Source: Salegentibacter flavus (GTDB lineage: Bacteria; Bacteroidota; Bacteroidia; Flavobacteriales; Flavobacteriaceae). From it: a stretch of DNA of 57,742 nucleotides. The stretch covers positions 1-57,742 of the forward strand of contig NZ_FOVL01000021.1 of NCBI RefSeq assembly GCF_900115145.1, given 5' to 3'. Of this stretch, positions 33,420 through 42,315 are shown one piece after another (the first letter of the stretch is position 1; every line of letters begins with the position of its first letter). The position numbers and the translations under genes were made by a program. Under the pieces are notes generated by a model. It did not search any database, had not been told where the DNA came from, and worked only from the letters and a program-made list of their open reading frames with translations.

Positions 33420-33444
33420 CACGGATGAATCCGTGTTTTTTTTT
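33420..33444 (+). terminator. intrinsic terminator of hemN
   Basis: CACGGA-TGAA-TCCGTG stem followed by nine T (33436-33444). The other strand also reads into a T-rich run, so it may also serve the convergent cbb3 transcript. Confidence 0.88.
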
Positions 33445-33461
33445 GATTATAGAATATGAAC

Positions 33462-33596
33462 TTATTCTTTTTTATCTCCATAGATCATCTTTATTACGAT
33501 AAAAATAAGAGCGGCACATACCACGACAAAGAAACCTATAATGTAGGTACCCAATTCCCAGTTTACCAATGCGAGATTATTAGCTAAAGTCATCAT
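33462..33596 (-). CDS. 44-aa membrane protein at the end of the cbb3 operon
   Basis: A minus-strand frame from ATG 33594-33596 to TAA 33462-33464: MMTLANNLALVNWELGTYII, then a single transmembrane helix (GFFVVVCAALIFIVIKMIYG) and DKKE. It lies 8 nt behind the safE-type gene on the same strand and before a convergent terminator. Single-helix proteins are common accessory subunits of haem-copper oxidases, but this one has no name I recognise. The second Met (33591) is an alternative start. Confidence 0.6.
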   Translation of the reverse strand: MMTLANNLALVNWELGTYIIGFFVVVCAALIFIVIKMIYGDKKE

Positions 33597-33604
33597 TTTT
33601 ATAT

Positions 33605-34306
33605 TTAATGGCAGGATTGAACTGCGGTTATTTTTGGAGTCATTTCAATGGGAGAGAGGTAGGGAATTCCTAATCCCATCCCGCGTATAATAAAAAGCAG
33701 ACCTATAATCACTACAAATACGGGCACAGCTTTGGTGATTTTTTGCCTTACTCCGGCACTTATAAAATTTCCCAGGTAGACCGCTGCGGTCATCATCGGT
33801 ACGGTGCCCAGGCCAAACAGCATCATATACAGGCTACCCTCTAGTGCATTGGCCGAAGCTACTGCCCCAAAAACCGCCATATATACCAGGCCACAGGGAA
33901 GGAATCCATTTAGGAATCCGGCGGTGAGAAAGGTATCGGGCGTTTTCTTCTTAAGGCTTTGTCCCAGACCCGATTTTACTTTTGAAATAATCTTGTAAAC
34001 AGGGCCGGAGCCATTAATTTTATTAAATGCTTTATAGGGTAAGAAGATAACCAGGATCATCAGGATTCCTACGGCAATAGATAATTGCTGCTGAAGCCCA
34101 AACAAACCAAAGCTTTTGCCTATAATTCCGAATAAGAGTCCGATAATAGCATAAGAGAAAATTCTCCCGATATGATAAAGGCTCACCTGGCCCGCTTTCC
34201 GCAGGGAATTTTCCCTGTCTACCGGAAGTAAAAAGGCTATTGGTCCACACATTCCTATGCAGTGAAAACTTCCTAAAAGGCCGAAAATGAGCGCTGAAAC
34301 AAGCAT
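33605..34306 (-). CDS. TauE/SafE-type membrane protein of the cbb3 cluster (CcoH-adjacent)
   Basis: A 233-aa membrane protein with about six helices. MLVSALIFGLLGSFHCIGMC with the GPIAFLLP that follows, and FLTAGFLNGFLPCGLVYMA, are the twin signatures of the sulfite-exporter/cytochrome-biogenesis (DsbD-like transmembrane) family. In cbb3 clusters the protein is thought to help copper or thiol handling in oxidase maturation; the HCIGMC and LPCG cysteines fit that. It starts 3 nt after fixH. Confidence 0.88.
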   Translation of the reverse strand: MLVSALIFGLLGSFHCIGMCGPIAFLLPVDRENSLRKAGQVSLYHIGRIFSYAIIGLLFGIIGKSFGLFGLQQQLSIAVGILMILVIFLPYKAFNKINGSGPVYKIISKVKSGLGQSLKKKTPDTFLTAGFLNGFLPCGLVYMAVFGAVASANALEGSLYMMLFGLGTVPMMTAAVYLGNFISAGVRQKITKAVPVFVVIIGLLFIIRGMGLGIPYLSPIEMTPKITAVQSCH

Positions 34307-34309
34307 ATT

Positions 34310-34756
34310 TTAGTATACGATTTCTTTTTTATACAGGTAGTTTTCCCCCTGATATTCCCAGTGAATATTAATGTTCCATCTTCCGGGAATCAGCTTTGCG
34401 TCGTCGATTTCAATACGATTGGATTTCAGATTTAATGGAATATCAAAATCCAGCTCCGCGTTAGAAGGTCGGTAAAAATTTAAATTCCCTGAAATTTCAG
34501 CGAGCTTAAGGTCTTCAGGAAATTCAATAAGCCATCCGTTTTCGATTCTTCGGTCGCTTATATTTTCAGTCAGGGCATTTCCCCGTGTTTCTGCATCGAT
34601 CTCCTGCTGGAATAAAAGTTCTTTTTTGTAATAATCTTCAGTCACGAGATCGTGATCAAACTTTTCATTTGTGAGCATATTGAAAACCAGATAAAGGATA
34701 AAACTTATAAAAAGTGTCATCCCAATCACTATGCCTGTTCCCCAGTTAATTTTCAT
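34310..34756 (-). CDS. ccoH: FixH family protein (CcoH)
   Basis: A 148-aa membrane-anchored protein: one N-terminal helix (about 7-27, GIVIGMTLFISFILYLVFNM), then an extracytoplasmic beta-rich domain with DHDLVTEDYYKKELLFQQEI, a FixH hallmark. Needed for cbb3 oxidase assembly in other bacteria. Lies 33 nt behind ccoG. Confidence 0.88.
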   Translation of the reverse strand: MKINWGTGIVIGMTLFISFILYLVFNMLTNEKFDHDLVTEDYYKKELLFQQEIDAETRGNALTENISDRRIENGWLIEFPEDLKLAEISGNLNFYRPSNAELDFDIPLNLKSNRIEIDDAKLIPGRWNINIHWEYQGENYLYKKEIVY

Positions 34757-34789
34757 ATGTATATCATTTTAATTTTAGTTAAACAGGAC

Positions 34790-36205
34790 CTAATTAAAAC
34801 TGCGCGGACCCATAAACATCGTCTTCGTCGTTTCAATGAGTCTATCGCCGCTATAGATTCCTATTTCAACCTTTTCCTTTTCATCTTCCAGTGCCGAGGC
34901 ATTGATCTCTATGAACAATGTTCCCTCACTCAATTCCTGTCCCGGTACCACGATCTCCTTATCCTGCACCGGTTTTACAGTTCCCGGATGGGACATCAGT
35001 TTAAATTCAATATCACCGAAATCGGCTGTGGTCTTGTTTACCAGTTTATAGGTATACACATTGCTGATCACGTTATCGTCTTTGTGTTCATAAAGCTGGC
35101 CGGGTAAGCGTAAAATACGCGCTTCTACCTCGCTGCGAACAAACAGCATCCCGATAAGGACTGCAGTTAAAATTCCTAATACTACTGTATAGCCTTTAAG
35201 CCTTGGTGTAAACCTGAATTTTGCCTTTTTTTCAATATTTTCCTCACTGGCATAGCGAATAAGGCCTTTTGGAAGATCTACGGCTTCCATCATAGAATCG
35301 CAGGCATCTATACAGGCCGTACAGTTAATACATTCCAGCTGAGTCCCGTTTCGGATGTCAATCCCGGTTGGACAAACCTGTACGCACTGAAAACAGTCTA
35401 TACAATCTCCTTTTCCGCTGGCTTCACGGTCTTCATTCTTTTTGAATTTGGCACGCCCTTTTTCTTTTTCCCCACGTTTATGATCATAAGCAACTATAAT
35501 GGATTTGTTGTCCAGAAGCACACCCTGAAGCCTTCCGTAAGGGCAGGCGATAACACAAACCTGCTCCCTGAACCAGGCGAAGACAAAATAGAAAATCCCG
35601 GTGAAGATAAGCAGAGAAAAGAAGGTGCTTAGATGGTTCATCGGGCCATCGGTTACGTATTGCAGCAAACGGTCGCTTCCAATAAGATATGCCAGAAAAA
35701 CATTAGCGATAAGAAAGGAGATAATGAAAAACAAGAACCATTTAATTGCTTTTTTTCTAATCTTTTCGGCATTCCATTCCTGTTTACTGAGACGCATTTG
35801 TTTACCTCGGTCGCCCTCTATCCAGTATTCTATTCTTCGGAACACCATTTCCATAAAAATAGTTTGGGGGCAAAGCCATCCGCAGAAAATCCTTCCAAAG
35901 GCAACCGTAAAGAGGATGATGAAAACCACCCCGATCACCATCATAATCACAAAAATGTGAAAGTCCTGAGGCCAGAAGGGAAATCCGAAGATATTGAAGC
36001 GTCGTTCCAGGATATTGAACATCAGGAACTGGTTCCCATTTATCTTTATAAAAGGTGCGGCAAAAAGAAAGATAAGAAGCAGGTAACTAACGTATTTACG
36101 ATAGTCATAGAACCTTCCTTCGGGTTTCTTGGGATAGATCCATTTTCTCTCTCCTTTTGAGCCCGCGGTGGCTATTGTATCTCTAAAACTTTCGTTGTTT
36201 TCCAA
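34790..36205 (-). CDS. ccoG: cytochrome c oxidase accessory protein CcoG
   Basis: A 471-aa membrane ferredoxin. Five helices (about 38-55, 85-110, 155-180, 195-215, 335-355), NapH-like GRIFCGWLCPQTIFMEMVFR, and two [4Fe-4S] motifs at about 265-310 (CIDCFQCVQVCP and CINCTACIDACD). An Ig-like C-terminal domain (about 370-471) sits outside the membrane. Reported roles of CcoG include cupric reduction for the oxidase. Preceded by ccoP by 30 nt. Confidence 0.96.
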   Translation of the reverse strand: MENNESFRDTIATAGSKGERKWIYPKKPEGRFYDYRKYVSYLLLIFLFAAPFIKINGNQFLMFNILERRFNIFGFPFWPQDFHIFVIMMVIGVVFIILFTVAFGRIFCGWLCPQTIFMEMVFRRIEYWIEGDRGKQMRLSKQEWNAEKIRKKAIKWFLFFIISFLIANVFLAYLIGSDRLLQYVTDGPMNHLSTFFSLLIFTGIFYFVFAWFREQVCVIACPYGRLQGVLLDNKSIIVAYDHKRGEKEKGRAKFKKNEDREASGKGDCIDCFQCVQVCPTGIDIRNGTQLECINCTACIDACDSMMEAVDLPKGLIRYASEENIEKKAKFRFTPRLKGYTVVLGILTAVLIGMLFVRSEVEARILRLPGQLYEHKDDNVISNVYTYKLVNKTTADFGDIEFKLMSHPGTVKPVQDKEIVVPGQELSEGTLFIEINASALEDEKEKVEIGIYSGDRLIETTKTMFMGPRSFN

Positions 36206-36235
36206 CTTTTTATTCTCTTAAATTCAATTTCCCAG

Positions 36236-37129
36236 TTATTCTGAATCTTCTGAATCTTCTGTCCAAACATCGCCTTCAGGGGCTTTGCCATCTGGCGGAT
36301 TGGTGCCTTCCAGGCTCATCACGTAACTTGATACCTGGGCGATCTCTTCAGAACTAAGAGAGGATTTCCAGGCCACCATTCCTTTTCCATCGCGACCTCC
36401 TTCAGAAATGGTGTGGAAAATATTGCTTATTCCTCCTCCAAGGATCCAGTGTTCATCGGTAAGGTTAGGGCCAATAGAACCCCCGCCATCTGTACGGTGA
36501 CAGGCAATACAGTTTGCCATATAAATTGTTTCCCCGGCTTCAAGGTCAGCAGCATCGGTTAGTAATTCAACGTTGGAGGCATCCAGTAGATCCGGATTCT
36601 CTCTTTTATAGGCTTCTACCTGTTCTTTGGCCTTAGCAACTTCAGCAAGGTATTCTTCTGTTTGGTCTGGTCCGTCAAAAATGTGGTAGCGTGCCATATA
36701 GATAACCGCGAAGATTATACTGATGTAAAAACCATATAACCACCATGCGGGCAGATCGTTATCCAGCTCGCGAATTCCGTCATAATTGTGATCTAAGATA
36801 ATCTCATCTTCTTTTTCCAGGGGTTTTTTGGTGAGCATCTTGTCATAGATACGTCTAAACCAGGCAGTACGTTTTTCGTGCTGGGTTTTTTCTATCTGAA
36901 AAAGCTTATCGCGCCCCTTCTCATCAAGACTTTTATGCACCATATTCTTAAGGGCTGCCAGAGAGACTTCAATAGCGATGGCAATGATAAGGATCAAGCC
37001 TAAAACAACCCAGACAAATGGATACTGCTCAAATACCCAGGTGGTTTCAGCTTCGATGCTTAATTCTATTAAGAGGAACGCCAGGATTACGAATCCTGCA
37101 ATTCTTAAATATGACGAAGTAGATTTCAT
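36236..37129 (-). CDS. ccoP: cbb3-type cytochrome c oxidase subunit III (CcoP)
   Basis: A 297-aa membrane cytochrome c: helices at about 10-24, 36-56 and 130-148 (LPAWWLYGFYISIIFAVIYM is the conserved CcoP entry), then one cytochrome c domain with CIACH (about 208-212) and a distal Met region (GKGMVAWK). Proteobacterial CcoP has two CxxCH motifs; only one is present here. Acidic tail ends WTEDSEDSE. It transfers electrons from the donor to CcoO/CcoN. Overlaps ccoQ by 4 nt. Confidence 0.93.
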   Translation of the reverse strand: MKSTSSYLRIAGFVILAFLLIELSIEAETTWVFEQYPFVWVVLGLILIIAIAIEVSLAALKNMVHKSLDEKGRDKLFQIEKTQHEKRTAWFRRIYDKMLTKKPLEKEDEIILDHNYDGIRELDNDLPAWWLYGFYISIIFAVIYMARYHIFDGPDQTEEYLAEVAKAKEQVEAYKRENPDLLDASNVELLTDAADLEAGETIYMANCIACHRTDGGGSIGPNLTDEHWILGGGISNIFHTISEGGRDGKGMVAWKSSLSSEEIAQVSSYVMSLEGTNPPDGKAPEGDVWTEDSEDSE

Positions 37130-37314
37130 AATTCGTTGTTTTCTTGGTTTTGGTCTAGGGGTAGCTGACTTACTTCATTGATGTGTTCCTTTTTCGCAGT
37201 GAAAACCCACCAGAAAAGGGCAACAAAAAAGATGAAGAAGATAAGTAGGGAGATGATGGGGTAGATTGTTACCCCATCTATAGCTTCAAGATTTCCTTTT
37301 ATAAATTTTAACAT
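37126..37314 (-). CDS. ccoQ: CcoQ/FixQ-like small subunit
   Basis: A 62-aa single-helix protein (YPIISLLIFFIFFVALFWWV) followed by TAKKEHINEVSQLPLDQNQE, the normal CcoQ layout. Stabilises the cbb3 complex in other species. Two nt after ccoNO, overlaps ccoP by 4 nt. Confidence 0.85.
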   Translation of the reverse strand: MLKFIKGNLEAIDGVTIYPIISLLIFFIFFVALFWWVFTAKKEHINEVSQLPLDQNQENNEL

Positions 37315-37316
37315 GA

Positions 37317-39518
37317 TTACTCGTTTTTAGCTGAAATTTCCTGTGAATCTATTACCTTAATATCGGTTCCCAAACGTTGTAGATAGGCAATAAGTGCCAC
37401 GATCTCCCGGTTACGCATCTCTACGAATTCGGTGTTGTTCTCTTCCGCATATTCTTTATCGGCCTGATAGGTACGTGCGAAGTCAGGATCGGTATGAAGA
37501 TTTTCCTCAATCTCAGTTCCCTGTTCCAGCATCCACTGCTGTGCATTTGCGATCTCTTCTTCAGTATATGGTACTCCCAGGGTATTAAGAGCTCGCATTT
37601 TAGTTTCGGTATCGCTCTTATCCAACTCATCGGTGATCAACCATTTGTAGGCCGGCATAATAGAACCGGAAGAGGTACTCTGCGGATCGTACATATGGTT
37701 CAGGTGCCAGTTATCGGAGTATTTTCCGCCCACCCGCATTAAATCGGGGCCGGTACGTTTACTACCCCATAAGAAAGGATAGTCGTAAACATATTCACCC
37801 GCTTTGGAGTATTCTCCATAGCGTTCCACCTCACTTCTAAAAGGCCTGATCATCTGGGAGTGACATCCCACACAACCTTCTCTGATATAAATATCGCGGC
37901 CTTCAAGTTCGAGTGGCGTGTATGGTTTTACACTGGAAATCACCGGGACATAATCGTCTACCATCAGCGAAGGTACTATCTGTACGATTCCACCAATTAG
38001 AATAGCTATAGTAGCATAAAGAGTAAGTTTTACCGGTCTTCTTTCCAGCCAGGTATGGTAACCTTCACCGGTAACACGTTTTCTGGTAACTTTCTGCAGC
38101 GGTGCGGCTTCAGCAAGTTCATCTTCTACAGCGCTTCCCTGTCTTACGGTTTTCACGATGTTATAAAGCAGGATGAAAGCACCAACGATATACAAACTAC
38201 CGCCTATTGCACGCATCCAGTACATCGGTATAATTGAACTTACGGTTTCCAGGAAGTTTCCGTAGGTAAGAGTTCCGTCCGGATTGAATTGCTTCCACAT
38301 AGAAGCCTGCACGAATCCGGCAACATACATTGGCAGGGTATAAATAATAATACCAAGAGTACCTATCCAGAAATGCGCATTGGCAAGTTTAACCGAATAA
38401 AGTTTTGTTTTAAACAATCTGGGCACCATCCAGTAGACCATCCCAAAGGTTAGGAAACCGTTCCAGGCTAAAGCACCAACGTGTACATGGGCTATAATCC
38501 AGTCGCTAAAGTGGGCAATTGCGTTTACATTTTTTAGCGCAAGCATAGGGCCTTCAAAAGTTGCCATCCCGTACCCGGTAATAGCTACCACCATAAATTT
38601 AAGTACAGGATCTGTCCTTACTTTATCCCAGGCTCCACGCAGAGTTAACAGTCCGTTAATCATCCCACCCCAGGACGGGAAAAGCAGCATTACCGAGAAA
38701 GCAACACCAAGGTTCTGAGCCCAATCAGGCAATGCAGAATACAGCAGGTGGTGTGGTCCGGCCCAGATATAAATAAATATCAATGACCAGAAGTGAATAA
38801 TTGATAGTCGGTATGAATAAACAGGCCTGTTGGCCGCTTTAGGTACAAAATAGTACATAAGCCCAAGGAAAGGTGTGGTAAGGAAAAAAGCCACCGCATT
38901 ATGCCCGTACCACCACTGTACCAGGGCATCCTGAACTCCAGAGAAAATAGAATAACTTTTGAATGCTGAAACAGGTATTTCCAGGTTGTTTACGATATGC
39001 AAAACAGCAACAGTTACGAAAGTAGCCAGATAAAACCAGATAGCTACATAGAGGTGGCGCTGCCGGCGTTTAATCATTGTCATAATAAGGTTAAGTCCAA
39101 AAGCTACCCAAACAATTGTAATAGCGATATCTATCGGCCATTCAAGTTCGGCGTATTCTTTAGAACTGGTAAAACCCATTGGCAGGGTGATAGCTGCAGC
39201 AACAATAATTGCCTGCCACCCCCAAAAGTTGATTTTACTAAGGGCGTCACTCCACATTCTGGCTTTGAGTAGCCGTTGGGTGGAGTAATATACTCCGGCA
39301 AAAATAGCGTTCCCCACAAAAGCAAAGATTACCGCGTTGGTGTGTAGCGGTCTTAATCGGCCAAAACTAAGCCAGGAAATGCCATCGGTAAGGTTAGGGA
39401 ATAGAAACATGAAGGCCAGAAGCAGGCCAATACTCATTCCCACAATACCCCATACAAGGGTGGCAATGGTAAAATTCTTTACGATCTTATTATCGTAATA
39501 AAACTGTTCTGTTTGCAT
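37317..39518 (-). CDS. ccoNO: fused cbb3 oxidase subunits I and II (CcoN-CcoO)
   Basis: 733 aa. Residues ~1-475 are CcoN, the haem b-b3/CuB catalytic subunit with about twelve helices: [40 protein letters not shown] (His ligand region), [20 protein letters not shown]. After a linker with one further helix, ~535-733 is CcoO with [20 protein letters not shown], one c-haem. The fusion is a normal Bacteroidota feature. Drives high-affinity O2 reduction with proton pumping. Two nt after ccoS. Confidence 0.97.
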   Translation of the reverse strand: MQTEQFYYDNKIVKNFTIATLVWGIVGMSIGLLLAFMFLFPNLTDGISWLSFGRLRPLHTNAVIFAFVGNAIFAGVYYSTQRLLKARMWSDALSKINFWGWQAIIVAAAITLPMGFTSSKEYAELEWPIDIAITIVWVAFGLNLIMTMIKRRQRHLYVAIWFYLATFVTVAVLHIVNNLEIPVSAFKSYSIFSGVQDALVQWWYGHNAVAFFLTTPFLGLMYYFVPKAANRPVYSYRLSIIHFWSLIFIYIWAGPHHLLYSALPDWAQNLGVAFSVMLLFPSWGGMINGLLTLRGAWDKVRTDPVLKFMVVAITGYGMATFEGPMLALKNVNAIAHFSDWIIAHVHVGALAWNGFLTFGMVYWMVPRLFKTKLYSVKLANAHFWIGTLGIIIYTLPMYVAGFVQASMWKQFNPDGTLTYGNFLETVSSIIPMYWMRAIGGSLYIVGAFILLYNIVKTVRQGSAVEDELAEAAPLQKVTRKRVTGEGYHTWLERRPVKLTLYATIAILIGGIVQIVPSLMVDDYVPVISSVKPYTPLELEGRDIYIREGCVGCHSQMIRPFRSEVERYGEYSKAGEYVYDYPFLWGSKRTGPDLMRVGGKYSDNWHLNHMYDPQSTSSGSIMPAYKWLITDELDKSDTETKMRALNTLGVPYTEEEIANAQQWMLEQGTEIEENLHTDPDFARTYQADKEYAEENNTEFVEMRNREIVALIAYLQRLGTDIKVIDSQEISAKNE

Positions 39519-39520
39519 AA

Positions 39521-39712
39521 TTATTCAGTTTTCTCTTGTTTGGTGGTTTTATTTTTGGATTTTGAGTTTACTAATTCGTCTTCAAACAGCATCCGGACCG
39601 AAGGTGTATACATATCGTCATACTGGCCCTTTTTTACCGAGAGGATAAAAGCTATAAAGAAAATTATGGCTACCAAAACGCTTAATGCCAGTAGCAGGTA
39701 GATAATATTCAT
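39521..39712 (-). CDS. ccoS: cbb3-type oxidase assembly protein CcoS
   Basis: A 63-aa protein, [20 protein letters not shown], with [20 protein letters not shown] directly after: the CcoS pattern of one helix plus GQ(Y/F)DD. Needed for cofactor insertion. It is the first gene of the ccoS-NO-Q-P-G-H-safE transcript, with its own FNR-type promoter. Confidence 0.92.
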   Translation of the reverse strand: MNIIYLLLALSVLVAIIFFIAFILSVKKGQYDDMYTPSVRMLFEDELVNSKSKNKTTKQEKTE

Positions 39713-39731
39713 TGTTTAGTTAATTGCACCA

Positions 39732-39739
39732 CAAAAATA
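39732..39739 (-). promoter_or_regulatory. -7 promoter element of ccoS
   Basis: TATTTTTG on the minus strand matches TAnnTTTG, 19 nt before the ccoS ATG and exactly 23 nt after the FNR-type palindrome. Confidence 0.65.
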
Positions 39740-39762
39740 ATGGCTTGTTAAAATTTAAAATA

Positions 39763-39774
39763 TGACTTCAATCA
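39763..39774 (-). promoter_or_regulatory. CRP/FNR-type site upstream of ccoS
   Basis: On the minus strand AACCTGATTGAAGTCATATT contains TGATTGAAGTCA, a one-mismatch version of the palindromes upstream of ccoI and hemN. Same distance to the -7 element. Confidence 0.68.
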
Positions 39775-39786
39775 GGTTTCATAAGT

Positions 39787-42174
39787 TTAAAATTGCTTAA
39801 GTCTTTTTCCAACAAGCTTAGTTGCCAGGCTGGTAAAAGCTACTATACTAATGGAACTCAGGGGCATAAGGATTGCTGCAATAACCGGCATTAAATTCCC
39901 CGTTACCGCAAATGCCAGACCCACAAGATTATAGCACAGGCTTAGTACAAAACTCCATTTAATGATCTTCATCCCTTTTTCTGAAATTTCAAAAAAGCTA
40001 TGCAGGTCTTTTAACTTGGTAGCATCCAAAATCCCGTCACAGGCAGGAGAAAAAACATTTATATTTTCTGAAACCGATATTCCCACATCACTTTGGGCCA
40101 GGGCCCCGGCATCGTTAAGACCATCCCCAACCATCATCACCTTGTTCCCTTGCTGCTGAAGCTTTTTTATAAACTCCAGTTTATCTTCAGGTTTCTGGTT
40201 AAAATAATATTTGGTTTGCAGCGGAAGCATCTTTTCCAGGCGCTCTTTCTCCCCGTCATTATCCCCCGAGAGAATAAAGATCTGTCGGTTTTTTCCAAGC
40301 TTTTCCAGGAGTTCTTCCAGACCTTCCCGATAGGAATTCCTGAAAACATAACGACCCTTGTATTCCCGGTTACTGCTAATATGCACCGCGGTTTTATTGG
40401 CTTGCGCGGCTTCGCTTAAAGGTTGCTGTACGAACTCGGCTGAACCTATCTTTAAGTTGCTTTGTTTATGTTTTGTTTCAATGCCTTTTCCGGTATGTTC
40501 GGTAAATTCATCCGGAGTAAGTATTTCATTTTTATTGAGAATATCATATAACTGCCGGCTGAGTGGATGTCCGGATGCTCGCAGACTTCCGCTGAGCAAT
40601 TTTTCTTCTTCTTCGGTGAGCTTAAGGCCTTCGTAATAGATTTCTGCCTTTTTGTTGGTGGTGATCGTTCCGGTTTTGTCAAAGACCAGGCAATCAATCT
40701 GTGCCATCTGTTCAATAATTCCTGCTTCCTTCAGGTAAAATTTATTCCTTCCGAAGATGCGAAGCAAATTTCCCAGTGTAAAAGGGGTAGCCAGGGCTAT
40801 GGCACAGGGGCAGGCTATAATGAGTACGGCGGTGAAAACATTTAAAACCTTTGAAGGATCATAAATTATCCAAAACAGGCTTGCCAGGAATGCAATACTC
40901 AATACGGCCGCGGTAAAACGCTTGCTGATCTGGTTAATAAGACTTTGAAAAGCTGTACTCTTATTCTTTTTAAAAACTTCATTGCTCCAGAGTTTTGTAA
41001 GATAACTCTGGTTCATAGCTTTTATCGCTTCAATCTCGATCAATCCGCCTTGCTGGCGTCCCCCGGCAAACAGGGTATCTCCCTGTAATTTCTCTACGGC
41101 GTTGGCTTCTCCGGTTACAAAACTGTAATCTATAAGGGCATCGCCCTTCATCAGGACCGCATCTATTGGAATTAATTCGCCGTTTCTTATCAAGATACGG
41201 TCTCCGGGTTCGATATTGTAAACCTGCACCTGCTCTTCAATGTTTTCTGAATTTAGCCTGGTAACTCCAATGGGGAAATAAGATTTATAATCCCGCTCAA
41301 AAGAGAGGTAGGAGTATGTTTTTTGCTGAAAAAATCTACCTAAAAGCAGAAAGAACACCAGACCGGTTAGACTGTCGAAAAAGCCTGTTCCCAGGTCCAG
41401 GACAATCTCTGCGGTGCTACGCAGGAATAATACGGCAATTCCCAGGGCTATAGGCACATCTATATTCAACATATTAGCCCGCAAACCTTTATAAGCTGAA
41501 ATGAAATAGCCGGAGCCCGCATAAAAAACAACGGGAAGGGAAAAAGCAAACATCATCCAACGGAATAAATTTTTGAACCGGTCTAACCAGAATTCATCCA
41601 CTTCAAAATATTCGGGGAAAGAGAGGAACATCACATTCCCAAAGGCAAAGCCCGCCACTCCTAATTTATAGATAAGGCTCCGGTTTATATCCGGTTTCTT
41701 TTCATCAAAATCTTTGAGGGAAATATAAGGTTCATATCCAATTCTACTTAACAGGTATGCCAGATCTTTTAATGAGACTTCCTCAGAATCAAAAGTGATT
41801 CGCACTGTTTTGCCCGGAAAATCAACCTGAGAGGTTTTTACGCCCGGATTGAGTTTATTGAGGTTTTCCAAAACCCAGATACAAGAACTGCAATGCATAG
41901 AGGGAATGAGCAGGTTGACCACCTGGGTGTTGTTCTCGTTGAATTCCAGAAGTTTTGCAACGATCTCCTTATTGTCAAGAAAGTCAAATTTTCGCTGGGA
42001 AGAAGCCGGTGAGATTCCCGGATTATTATCCATTTCGTAATAATAGGAAAGGTCACTCTCATTCAGAATTTCATAGACGGTTTTGCAACCCGTACAACAG
42101 AAATCCTTCTCCTGATACCGTATATGCTCTTCTCTACATTCTTCACCACAGTGAAAACAACTGGTCATATGCAA
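39787..42174 (-). CDS. ccoI: heavy-metal translocating P-type ATPase CcoI
   Basis: 795 aa. N-terminal Cys-rich domain (CFHCGEEC, DFCCTGCKTVYEIL), HMA domain with SMHCSSCIWVLENLNK, eight predicted helices including CPCAIALATPFTLGNLL (about 455-470), phosphorylation DKTGTITTNKKAE and hinge VGDGLNDAGALAQSDVGISV. This is the CcoI/FixI type of copper exporter that loads CuB of cbb3 oxidase on the periplasmic side. It is transcribed from its own FNR-type promoter, ahead of ccoS. Confidence 0.95.
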   Translation of the reverse strand: MHMTSCFHCGEECREEHIRYQEKDFCCTGCKTVYEILNESDLSYYYEMDNNPGISPASSQRKFDFLDNKEIVAKLLEFNENNTQVVNLLIPSMHCSSCIWVLENLNKLNPGVKTSQVDFPGKTVRITFDSEEVSLKDLAYLLSRIGYEPYISLKDFDEKKPDINRSLIYKLGVAGFAFGNVMFLSFPEYFEVDEFWLDRFKNLFRWMMFAFSLPVVFYAGSGYFISAYKGLRANMLNIDVPIALGIAVLFLRSTAEIVLDLGTGFFDSLTGLVFFLLLGRFFQQKTYSYLSFERDYKSYFPIGVTRLNSENIEEQVQVYNIEPGDRILIRNGELIPIDAVLMKGDALIDYSFVTGEANAVEKLQGDTLFAGGRQQGGLIEIEAIKAMNQSYLTKLWSNEVFKKNKSTAFQSLINQISKRFTAAVLSIAFLASLFWIIYDPSKVLNVFTAVLIIACPCAIALATPFTLGNLLRIFGRNKFYLKEAGIIEQMAQIDCLVFDKTGTITTNKKAEIYYEGLKLTEEEEKLLSGSLRASGHPLSRQLYDILNKNEILTPDEFTEHTGKGIETKHKQSNLKIGSAEFVQQPLSEAAQANKTAVHISSNREYKGRYVFRNSYREGLEELLEKLGKNRQIFILSGDNDGEKERLEKMLPLQTKYYFNQKPEDKLEFIKKLQQQGNKVMMVGDGLNDAGALAQSDVGISVSENINVFSPACDGILDATKLKDLHSFFEISEKGMKIIKWSFVLSLCYNLVGLAFAVTGNLMPVIAAILMPLSSISIVAFTSLATKLVGKRLKQF

Positions 42175-42188
42175 GCTAGATTTTGAGG

Positions 42189-42196
42189 CAAATTTT
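42189..42196 (-). promoter_or_regulatory. -7-like promoter element of ccoI
   Basis: AAAATTTG on the minus strand is a near match to TAnnTTTG (A instead of T first), 14 nt before the ccoI ATG and 23 nt after the FNR-type palindrome. Confidence 0.55.
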
Positions 42197-42219
42197 GGGC
42201 AATTGTCCCGGTTGTAATA

Positions 42220-42231
42220 TGATTAGAATCA
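42220..42231 (-). promoter_or_regulatory. CRP/FNR-type site upstream of ccoI
   Basis: On the minus strand AACCTGATTCTAATCATATT contains TGATTCTAATCA, a perfect TGATT-N2-AATCA palindrome. Flanks (AACC before, TATTA after) are the same as at hemN. Confidence 0.7.
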
Positions 42232-42315
42232 GGTTTATTAGTTAATTAAGAATTGTCCCATCAACTTTTGCAAGTTAAATTTAGGAAAATTTTAATAATC
42301 GACATCCTTCCGTTG

